A DNA stretch of 12,048 nucleotides from Chloroflexi bacterium RBG_16_70_13 (GTDB lineage: Bacteria > Chloroflexota > Limnocylindria > Limnocylindrales > CSP1-4), in contig MGOD01000091.1 in NCBI GenBank assembly GCA_001795245.1, forward strand, positions 25,608 to 37,655, read 5' to 3'. How positions within the stretch are numbered: the first letter of the stretch is position 1; every line of letters begins with the position of its first letter. Under the pieces are notes generated by a model. The model ran no database searches and was not told where the DNA came from. It saw nothing but the letters and a program-made list of their open reading frames with translations. Shown here one piece after another: positions 7,000 to 12,048 of the stretch. The translations under genes were made by a program, and so were the position numbers.

Positions 7000-7725
7000 T
7001 CAGGATTCCTCGCCGGCGTCAGCGACCTCGGCGAGTCGCTCGGCATCGCGGATGAGGACCTGGTGGTTCTCCGTGTCGAGCAGATCCCGCCGGCGGAAGT
7101 CGGCGAGGGTGTGGGCGAGCGTCTCGCGGGTCGTCCCGATCATCTCGGCCAGCTCCTGCTGAGTCAGCCGGGCCCCGATGAGCGTGCCACGGACCGTGTC
7201 CACGCCAAACCGTTGGGCGAGATCGATGAGCTTGCGGGCCAGCCGCTGGCCAACCCGCTGGTAGGCCATCGCCTCGAGCTCGCGCTCCGCCTCCTGCAGG
7301 CGGCGCGACAGGAACGTGATGATGTTCACGCCGATGATCGGGTATCGCTCCACGAGGCGGCGTAGCTCGTCGGGGGTGACGGTGCAGATGACCGCGGCAT
7401 CGATCGCGTCAGCGTAGGCCTCCGGGACGCGGTCCTGGCCGAGGAGGCGCATATCGCCGAGGATCGTGCCCGGCTCGTAGATGTCGAGCGTCAGCTGCTT
7501 GCCGTCGGGCGTGACCCGGTAGACGCGGACCTTGCCCCGCTTCAGGATGTGAATCCGGTCCGGCGGGTCGTCAGGCGAGATGATGACCTGGCCGGGATGG
7601 CAGCGGGTCATCGTCGTGGCGTGGCCGATCGCCTCGATGTCGGTTTCCGAGAGCCCGCTGAAGAGCTCGAGCTCGCGCAGCAGCCCGAGCTTCTCGGTGA
7701 ACGATCGGCGCTGTGTCGTGGTCAT
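7000..7725 (-). CDS. Crp/Fnr family transcriptional regulator
   Basis: A 241-residue regulator of usual family length. It has an N-terminal cyclic-nucleotide-binding-like beta-roll (about 15-125; HPGQVIISPDDPPDRIHILK, then the RGKVRVYRVTPDGK strand turn), a long dimerisation helix (about 128-155) and a C-terminal winged helix (about 160-230). The HTH reads LTQQELAEMIGTTRETLAHT (187-206). Its Arg-Glu pair (200-201) matches the DNA-contacting Arg180-Glu181 of E. coli CRP, while CRP Arg185 is His here. The phosphate-binding cassette is altered: GDMRLLGQDRVPEAYA (90-105) where CRP has GE...RS, so cAMP is not an obvious ligand. No Fe-S or heme cysteine cluster is seen. The start codon overlaps the epimerase stop (ATGA, 7722-7725), with GAGG seven bases upstream, which indicates translational coupling. 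A candidate target site lies at 9638-9653. Confidence 0.92.
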   Translation of the reverse strand: MTTTQRRSFTEKLGLLRELELFSGLSETDIEAIGHATTMTRCHPGQVIISPDDPPDRIHILKRGKVRVYRVTPDGKQLTLDIYEPGTILGDMRLLGQDRVPEAYADAIDAAVICTVTPDELRRLVERYPIIGVNIITFLSRRLQEAERELEAMAYQRVGQRLARKLIDLAQRFGVDTVRGTLIGARLTQQELAEMIGTTRETLAHTLADFRRRDLLDTENHQVLIRDAERLAEVADAGEES

Positions 7726-8501
7726 CCGTCGACCTCGAGACGCACGATCCGGCCCGGCGCGAAGGGCGTGTTCACCTCGACGCCGATGCGCCGGAAGAGG
7801 GCAGTGGGCAGCCCGATGTCGCCGAGGTGGATCCGGCCCGCATGCCCGCGCCCGGTCTCGCTGAGGAGACCGGTCTTCGGGAGGGCGAGCGTGAGCGTTG
7901 CCGTCGCCCGGACCGCCGCCCCGGCGGCCTCACCGGTGTCGGGATCGATCCCGGACGGCAGGTCCAGGCTGATCAGGGGCGCAGACGCGCTCGCGACCCG
8001 ATCGACGAGCCAGCCGACCCCGTCGCGGGGCGCTCCGGCGGCCCGATAGCCGACGATCGCGTCGACGATCGCGTCGGCCGAGGCCAGCTCCCGATCCAGC
8101 TCCTCGTCGGGCACGTCGTAGATGGCGACGCAGCAGTCGACGGCCATCTCGAGCAGGATCGCCAGCTGATGTCGGGCCGGCTCGGACATCCGGTTGACCG
8201 GGCGGGCAAGGATGACCCGCACGGAGGCGCCGCGGTTCGCGAGGTGGCGAGCCGCCGCCAGGCCCCCGCCCCCGTTGTTGCCGGGTCCCACCGCGACGAT
8301 GACCCGTCGACCCCGGAGGTCGCCGCCGAGCTCGGCCCGGACGAGCTCGGCAAGGTGGGAGCCGGCCTGCTCCATCATCTGCTGGATCTCGATGCCGAAG
8401 TCCTCGACGGCGAGGCGGTCGACCTCGGCCATCTGCGCCGCGGTCACCGCCGGGATGGACGACGCGGGGCTGGAGGGAAACCCGCTCGACGCCTCGATCA
8501 C
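7722..8501 (-). CDS. nnrE: NAD(P)H-hydrate epimerase (YjeF N-terminal domain)
   Basis: A 259-residue stand-alone epimerase that interconverts R and S forms of hydrated NAD(P)H for repair by the dehydratase NnrD; no NnrD domain is fused and none is in the window. The start is GTG at 8499-8501: it overlaps the preceding stop (GTGA), has AGGAG about eight bases upstream, and the domain begins at PAVTAAQMAEVDRLA (18-32). Family motifs: EQAGSHLAELV (44-54), VGPGNNGGGGLAAARHL (71-87), Asp147 in IVDAIVG (145-151) and the catalytic Asp180 in SLDLPSGIDPDTG (178-190). The C-terminus (LALPKTGLL..GRGHAGRIHLGDIGLP) is also typical. Two departures stand out: the usual GNNGGDG is GNNGGGG, and the GTGL after the metal-site Asp is GYRAAG. 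Cytoplasmic. Being sandwiched between a thioredoxin lipoprotein and a Crp-family regulator is unusual. Confidence 0.9.
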   Translation of the reverse strand: MIEASSGFPSSPASSIPAVTAAQMAEVDRLAVEDFGIEIQQMMEQAGSHLAELVRAELGGDLRGRRVIVAVGPGNNGGGGLAAARHLANRGASVRVILARPVNRMSEPARHQLAILLEMAVDCCVAIYDVPDEELDRELASADAIVDAIVGYRAAGAPRDGVGWLVDRVASASAPLISLDLPSGIDPDTGEAAGAAVRATATLTLALPKTGLLSETGRGHAGRIHLGDIGLPTALFRRIGVEVNTPFAPGRIVRLEVDG

Positions 8502-9034
8502 GGGAGGTGCTCCTCGAACAGCGCCGCGAGATCGTCGGCGCTCTTGATCCCGATGTGCTTCTCGATGAGCTGACCGTCCGGTCCGAGGATGATGAGCGGC
8601 GTCGATGGCGGCGACAGGACCTGATCGCCGAACGTCGCGGCGAGCGATCGCGAGACATCGGCCGATGCGATCGCAAAGGTCCAGTCGTAGCCCTCGCGAT
8701 CGGCGTAGATCGCCAGATCCTCGGCTCGCTCGTTGGGATCGACGTCCAGACTCACGTAGACGACGTCCGGCGAGGCAACCGCCTCGAGAGCGGCTCGTGC
8801 CTCCGTCTGCTGCTGCCGGCAGGTGATGCACCAGATCGCCATGGTCTCGATCGCCACGACCTTGCCCTCGAGGTCGGCGATCCGGAACTCGTCGCCGGTC
8901 ACCACGTCGCGCAGGGTGGCCGTTCGCCACCCCTCGTCGCCCGTGCCCGCCCCGCCGGATCCATCGGTTGTTGTGCCGGAGCAGGCGCTGACGAGGATCG
9001 CGGCAGCGAGGATCAGGGCTATCCGGGAGCGCAT
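8498..9034 (-). CDS. TlpA-like thioredoxin-fold lipoprotein
   Basis: A 178-residue extracytoplasmic thiol-disulfide oxidoreductase. The N-terminus is a lipoprotein signal (MRSRIALILAAAILVSACSG) with lipobox VSAC and lipidated Cys18. A Gly/Thr/Ser linker follows to about residue 35. The thioredoxin/AlkhpA-TSA-like fold spans about 38-175, with WCITC (active Cys69 and Cys72) and cis-Pro146 in PPSTPLIILGPDG. The Ile-Thr dipeptide between the cysteines differs from the usual TlpA/ResA active sites. Proteins of this type are kept reduced by CcdA, which is encoded two genes upstream, and serve cytochrome c maturation or other thiol reduction outside the membrane. The ATG at 9032-9034 has only a weak ribosome binding site (GGTGGC, 11 bases upstream). 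The gene overlaps the epimerase start by four bases. Confidence 0.9.
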   Translation of the reverse strand: MRSRIALILAAAILVSACSGTTTDGSGGAGTGDEGWRTATLRDVVTGDEFRIADLEGKVVAIETMAIWCITCRQQQTEARAALEAVASPDVVYVSLDVDPNERAEDLAIYADREGYDWTFAIASADVSRSLAATFGDQVLSPPSTPLIILGPDGQLIEKHIGIKSADDLAALFEEHLP

Positions 9035-9088
9035 GGCGTCAGGATGCCACCGGCGATGGCCGCCCGGGACGAGCGTGCAGCGAGCCCG

Positions 9089-9571
9089 TCATGCGGCACG
9101 CAGCGACAGGGACCGATCCGCGGCCCCGAACCGGGACCATAGCAGGCCGAGCGCGGCGCCCCACATCATGTGGCCGGCCAGGAACGCGACGCCGTTCAGG
9201 TTGAGTACGAGCGGGTCGACCGCGGGGACGACGACGAACCACATCGCCCCGAAGACCGCCACGCCCCAGCCAATGCCGGCGACCAGGAGTCCCGGCGTCC
9301 CAAGCCCGCGACGGCCGATGACGATCCCGAAGGCCGTGGCCAGGATGACCGAGTTCATCATGTGGCCGGCCAAGCCGACCACCAGCGCGGCCAGGTCGAA
9401 CGGGATCGGGTTCGACGCGCCCTGGAGATCGCGGACGAGCGTCGCACCGATCGCGATCGGCGGGCCGAAGAAGCCGGCGCCGTCTGGGATGACGGCCTCG
9501 ACGACCATCTCCCACATCGCGATGACGAGGCTGGCAGCGATGCCGCCGATGAGGATGGCGCGGGTGTTCAT
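9089..9571 (-). CDS. Uncharacterised four-helix membrane protein
   Basis: A 160-residue protein I cannot assign to a named family. The start is ATG at 9569-9571, with GAGG five bases upstream; an in-frame extension to 9652 is polar and unlikely. Four hydrophobic helices are visible, at about 5-27, 60-85, 93-115 and 125-147. Helix 1 contains an acidic residue pair (WEMVVEAVIPDGAGFFGPP). Helices 2 and 4 both carry the same motif, LAGHMM (67-72 and 131-136), each followed by a small-residue-rich stretch (NSVILATAFG and WGAALGLL). This suggests an internal two-fold repeat with paired His-Met-Met groups that could bind metal or heme. It lies between ccdA and the thioredoxin lipoprotein, 54 bases before the latter, so it may belong to the same extracytoplasmic redox cluster. 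Function unknown. Confidence 0.8.
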   Translation of the reverse strand: MNTRAILIGGIAASLVIAMWEMVVEAVIPDGAGFFGPPIAIGATLVRDLQGASNPIPFDLAALVVGLAGHMMNSVILATAFGIVIGRRGLGTPGLLVAGIGWGVAVFGAMWFVVVPAVDPLVLNLNGVAFLAGHMMWGAALGLLWSRFGAADRSLSLRAA

Positions 9572-9637
9572 GGGAACCTCGGAGAGCGTGGGCGGGCGAT
9601 TGCCCTCCGAGTGTCGGTCGCCGGACCGCCCGCCGGC

Positions 9638-9653
9638 TGTGGCGGCGATCACA
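9638..9653. promoter_or_regulatory. Candidate Crp-family binding site upstream of the membrane protein gene
   Basis: On the minus strand the sequence is TGTGA-TCGCCG-CCACA, one mismatch from the TGTGA-N6-TCACA consensus of CRP. Its centre is about 75 bases upstream of the start at 9571, which would allow a class I or class II activator position. The Crp-family protein encoded three genes further along keeps the Arg-Glu pair that reads this half-site in E. coli CRP. Regulation is inferred. Confidence 0.4.
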
Positions 9654-9688
9654 CGGAGCCGTCGCGTCGGCGCATCGGCCCGGAACGC

Positions 9689-10342
9689 CTACAGCAGCCC
9701 CGACGCGCCGAGCTCGTACAGCGCGGTCGCGATGAGCAGGATCCCCGTCGCCCGCAGGACCGCGAGGTGGCGCCTGGCGACCATCCGGGCGACGGCCTGG
9801 CCACGCGCAGCCCCGGCCACCCCGAGGACGACGAGCGGCAACCCGAAGCCGAGCCCGTACACGATGAACGAGCCCACCCGCGCGAAGCTGTCCCCGAGCC
9901 CGACCGAGATGGCAAGGAGCGCGACGAGGAACGGGCCCGCGCAGGGCAGCGCGACTGGGCCCACGAGGAGGCCATAGACATACGCCTGTCCGATCGGGTT
10001 CCGCACGACCGGGACCCGAACGCCGGCCAGGCGCTCGAATGGGTTTCGACCCGCCAGCAGGAGCAGCCCGAGGCCGACCAGCAAGACCGTGGTCACCGGC
10101 ACCGACCAGCGCAGGACGTCTCCGAACGGCACGGCCAGCGCCGACAGGGCTGCGCCGATGGCGACCATCGTCGTCAGCAGGCCGGCGAGGACGGCGAGCC
10201 CGAAGAGCGCGGCCAGGGGCCGGCCACGCCGATCGGGACCGGTGCCGGCGAGGTAGGCGATGAACCCCGGATAGAGGGGCAGGAGGCACGGGCTGGCCGC
10301 GCTTCCGAGGCCCAGCAGGAACGTCGCGGCGATCGCCTCCAT
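9689..10342 (-). CDS. ccdA: CcdA-type cytochrome c biogenesis / thiol-disulfide transmembrane transporter
   Basis: A 217-residue polytopic membrane protein that passes reducing equivalents from cytoplasmic thioredoxin to extracytoplasmic thioredoxin-like proteins. It has six predicted helices, at about 4-30, 43-70, 79-97, 120-147, 155-178 and 193-214. The two redox cysteines are in the canonical contexts SAASPCLLPLYPGF (Cys19, helix 1) and VALPCAGPFLVAL (Cys134, helix 4). Length is near the usual 220-240 for CcdA, without the periplasmic domains of DsbD. The ATG at 10340-10342 has only a weak ribosome binding site (CAGG). Its likely partner is the CXXC lipoprotein at 8498-9034, separated from it by the four-helix membrane protein. 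No other cytochrome c maturation gene (ResB, CcsA) is in the window, so its purpose could be thiol supply rather than heme attachment. Confidence 0.92.
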   Translation of the reverse strand: MEAIAATFLLGLGSAASPCLLPLYPGFIAYLAGTGPDRRGRPLAALFGLAVLAGLLTTMVAIGAALSALAVPFGDVLRWSVPVTTVLLVGLGLLLLAGRNPFERLAGVRVPVVRNPIGQAYVYGLLVGPVALPCAGPFLVALLAISVGLGDSFARVGSFIVYGLGFGLPLVVLGVAGAARGQAVARMVARRHLAVLRATGILLIATALYELGASGLL

Positions 10343-10387
10343 CGCCTGGAGGATCGCACGGGACCGTCCTACCCGACGTGCCGTGGC

Positions 10388-10403
10388 TCACACCGCCGTG
10401 TGA
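10388..10403. promoter_or_regulatory. TCACAC-N4-GTGTGA dyad upstream of ccdA
   Basis: A perfect 6-bp inverted repeat, TCACAC-CGCC-GTGTGA, lies 46-61 bases upstream of the ccdA start. Its right arm continues as GTGTGATCG (10398-10406), a 9-mer that recurs on the minus strand at 9646-9654 in the Crp-like site. A TTGCCG on the minus strand just upstream could be a -35 element, but no -10 is convincing. Confidence 0.4.
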
Positions 10404-10558
10404 TCGGCAATACGGCCCGTGCCGGCTGGCGGCCGCACGATCGCCCGATGACGCAGGTGGACGAGATCCGCGGCCACACGCGCCCGGATCGCGGTCCGTG
10501 ATGGGAGGCTGGGCTATGTCTCTCTCGTGGCAACCGCCTTGGAGACGCACTGACCTGG

Positions 10559-10594
10559 CGCCGAAGAATCCGGCTTCCAGGTGGCCTGGCGCCG
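10559..10594 (-). terminator. Tandem short hairpins and 10-bp direct repeat after DUF3179 gene
   Basis: Just past the DUF3179 stop are CCAGG-TGG-CCTGG (10577-10589) and GCCG-N7-CGGC (10560-10574). The 10-mer CCTGGCGCCG occurs at 10554-10563 and 10585-10594, framing them. Stems are short and no T-tract follows, so attenuation or termination between DUF3179 and ccdA is only possible. The remainder of the gap to ccdA (10343-10550) holds only the dyad at 10388-10403. Confidence 0.3.
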
Positions 10595-10596
10595 GC

Positions 10597-11886
10597 TCAC
10601 GGCGTCCAGATCGTCGTGTCGGGAGCGAACGCGGCCCAGGCGAACCAGAAGTGATCGCCGTGGACGACCGGCGCCATCTGGGCGCCGGCGAGCGGCCCGT
10701 CGATGGCCAGGCCGGTGATGGACCAGGTCGAGCCGGTCTCGGCATCCCTGATCGGCGCGTCTTCGCCGTCGCCGTCGCGGGCGAGGGTGAGGTCTCGTCC
10801 CTCGGCGACCGGCCGGAAGACGCCGGTCGCGCCGGCATCTGCGTTCTCGTCGATGTTCGGGCCGTCGAGCGCCGAGGCCGTGCCCGGGGCCCACAGGACG
10901 ACCACGGGTGCGCCGTCGAGCTCGGCCGTCGCCACGCCCACGGCCCGCAGGTCCACGTAGCGGAAGGCCTGGGCCGATAGCCCGTCGCCAATGGTGACCA
11001 CGCGCTCCTTGGGCAGGAGGCGTCCGTCGGGCTGGCCCTCGAAGAGGAACGGGTTCTGGTCCACGGTGTCGTAGCCGACGTACGGGTTGCGCCCGTAGTC
11101 CCGGCTGTGCCCGGTGTCGCGGCTCAGCACATCGGCATCCGGATCCGCCGCGGCCATGTCGCCGAGCGACACGATCTGGGACGGTTCGAACACGAGCGCC
11201 GAGCCGGTTAGCACGCCGACCACCGCGTGGCCGGTGGCCTGCTGCCACCACGACTCCGTCTGGCGGTCATACATGACGAGATCGCTGAAGCGCAGGTTGC
11301 CGGTCGTCCCGAAGTCGTAGACGACGCCCTCGAGCTCGCGTTCGAAGACGAGGCCCGTGTTGCAGAGCGGGCAGAACGTGACGACGATCGGCACGCCCCC
11401 GAGCGTGTCGTTGACGATCTCGTGCCACATCAGGATCGCGAGGGGGTAGGCCCGCGCCTCGCCATCGACCTCGACGCGGATGACGGGCGAGCGGTCGTCG
11501 AGCCAGGTTCGTGCCGCCTCGATGGACTCGAATTTCGGGTCGTCGATGGCGGGGATGCCGTCCTTGCCGGGCCCGCCGCCGAGGAACTCGGCGAGATCGA
11601 CGCTCGCCTTCGTGAAGTCCGTCCGCCAGCCGGCGCTCGAAACGCGGAGCCGGCCCACCTCGGCTGTCGGCTCCGTCCCGGGGCCAGCGGTGGATCCAGG
11701 CTCCGCCGATGAGCCGGACCCGGGCGAATCCCCGCTCGGACCGGACCCGGCGCCCGGAGAGCAGGCGACGGCCGCCAGGGCGAGGATCATGCCGACGGCG
11801 GCGACGCGGACGGGCCATGGCACGGAGGCTATGGGGCCGCGCACGACGGCGCAGTAACGGCCCTTACGACTGTGCCCACCGCTCAT
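10597..11886 (-). CDS. DUF3179 domain-containing lipoprotein
   Basis: A 429-residue exported protein. The ATG at 11884-11886 gives a long basic N-region and then a lipoprotein signal, with lipobox AVAC and lipid-bearing Cys42 (VGMILALAAVACSPG, 31-45). A Gly/Ser/Pro/Glu linker runs to about residue 78. The DUF3179 domain covers about 88-425. Family hallmarks are the repeat of the name motif around VTFCPLCNTGLVFER (169-183, with Cys172 and Cys175), DFGTTGNLRFSDLVMYDRQT (191-210), ESWWQQATGHAVVG (211-224) and SRDTGHSRDYGRNPYVGYD (255-273). The biochemical role of DUF3179 is unknown. The C-P-L-C pair and extracytoplasmic location are compatible with metal binding or thiol chemistry. It follows the partial upstream gene by 25 bases; the 254-base gap to ccdA suggests they may be separate transcripts. 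A later GTG start near residue 16 is possible but has no ribosome binding site. Confidence 0.9.
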   Translation of the reverse strand: MSGGHSRKGRYCAVVRGPIASVPWPVRVAAVGMILALAAVACSPGAGSGPSGDSPGSGSSAEPGSTAGPGTEPTAEVGRLRVSSAGWRTDFTKASVDLAEFLGGGPGKDGIPAIDDPKFESIEAARTWLDDRSPVIRVEVDGEARAYPLAILMWHEIVNDTLGGVPIVVTFCPLCNTGLVFERELEGVVYDFGTTGNLRFSDLVMYDRQTESWWQQATGHAVVGVLTGSALVFEPSQIVSLGDMAAADPDADVLSRDTGHSRDYGRNPYVGYDTVDQNPFLFEGQPDGRLLPKERVVTIGDGLSAQAFRYVDLRAVGVATAELDGAPVVVLWAPGTASALDGPNIDENADAGATGVFRPVAEGRDLTLARDGDGEDAPIRDAETGSTWSITGLAIDGPLAGAQMAPVVHGDHFWFAWAAFAPDTTIWTP

Positions 11887-11911
11887 CCGGTCACCGACAC
11901 CGCTGCTGTCG

Positions 11912-12048
11912 TCAGTCGACGATTCCGGTCGACTCGGGGGTCGGCCCGATCGCGCCGGGGCTGCCCGGCAATCCGCCCAGTCGGAGATCCGTGCCGCGAT
12001 AGACGAGGCGGCTCCGCCGCGGACCGAGCGACTCCACCACGATCGTCT
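11912..12048 (-). CDS. C-terminus of an unidentified protein (partial)
   Basis: The last 45 codons of a gene entering from the right edge, ending at TGA (11912-11914), 25 bases before the DUF3179 start. The translation is TIVVESLGPRRSRLVYRGTD, then LRLGGLPGSPGAIGPTPEST and GIVD. A beta-strand-like first half (VVES..RRSRLVYRG.DLRLGG) and a Gly/Pro-rich flexible tail look like a genuine domain end, and the two competing frames look arginine-rich by comparison. I do not recognise the family. The close spacing suggests it is co-transcribed with the DUF3179 gene. Confidence 0.5.
   Translation of the reverse strand, partial: TIVVESLGPRRSRLVYRGTDLRLGGLPGSPGAIGPTPESTGIVD

Noticed and set aside
8502..8930. 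N-terminal extension of the epimerase
   Set aside because: It overlaps the thioredoxin lipoprotein in another frame; the GTG at 8499-8501 has stop/start overlap and a ribosome binding site.
9572..9652. Longer start for the four-helix membrane protein
   Set aside because: The added 27 residues are polar and would overlap the Crp-like site; GAGG precedes the internal ATG.
9170..10501. 443-codon plus-strand frame across the membrane protein and ccdA
   Set aside because: Highly charged Arg/Asp/Glu-rich product typical of the opposite strand of hydrophobic genes; no domain seen.
1..12048. CRISPR arrays, insertion sequences, attachment sites or tRNA genes
   Set aside because: I looked for spaced identical repeats, transposase motifs, terminal inverted repeats and cloverleaf-like segments and found none that hold up.

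Overview
The window is a uniformly high-GC, gene-dense bacterial chromosome segment with GTG starts, 4-bp gene overlaps and no sign of mobile DNA. I see no IS element, tRNA, rRNA or CRISPR array. The gene content suggests Chloroflexota (Limnocylindria/Ellin6529-like) or, less likely, Actinobacteriota. The main clues are a BTAD/SARP regulator fused to a cyclase-like domain and a large ATPase, a rhodanese very like mycobacterial CysA2, a DUF3179 lipoprotein, and DUF1003 and DUF4173-like membrane proteins. This assignment is inference from family content only.

Layout, left to right. Positions 1-138 (minus) hold the N-terminus of a DUF4173-like membrane protein that runs off the left edge, preceded by about 320 bp of non-coding DNA. 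A DUF1003 membrane protein follows at 459-923 (minus). Between it and the next gene lies a degraded cupin fragment on the plus strand (about 1073-1234). A 1355-residue regulator fills 1283-5350 (minus): SARP-type DNA-binding and BTAD domains, a degenerate class III cyclase domain, a P-loop ATPase and a long helical-repeat tail. It is divergent from a two-domain thiosulfate sulfurtransferase (5486-6334, plus). The 135-bp divergent region carries three GGAAC repeats with exact 11-bp spacing, as expected for SARP-type operators, and a perfect 8-bp dyad abutting the regulator's start codon.

From 6572 to the right edge all genes are on the minus strand and read leftward. In transcription order they are: the C-terminus of an unknown protein (11912-12048), a DUF3179 lipoprotein (10597-11886), CcdA (9689-10342), a four-helix membrane protein (9089-9571), a TlpA-like thioredoxin lipoprotein (8498-9034), NAD(P)H-hydrate epimerase (7722-8501), a Crp/Fnr-family regulator (7000-7725) and a SnoaL/NTF2-like protein (6572-6982). 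The thioredoxin, epimerase and Crp genes are joined by 4-bp stop/start overlaps. CcdA, the CXXC lipoprotein and perhaps DUF3179 suggest extracytoplasmic thiol chemistry: CcdA would carry electrons across the membrane to the lipoprotein. The epimerase repairs damaged NAD(P)H in the cytoplasm. The Crp-family protein may regulate this cluster, because a near-consensus TGTGA-N6-TCACA site lies upstream of the four-helix membrane protein. Two hairpins separate the sulfurtransferase from the SnoaL-like gene, where transcription converges.
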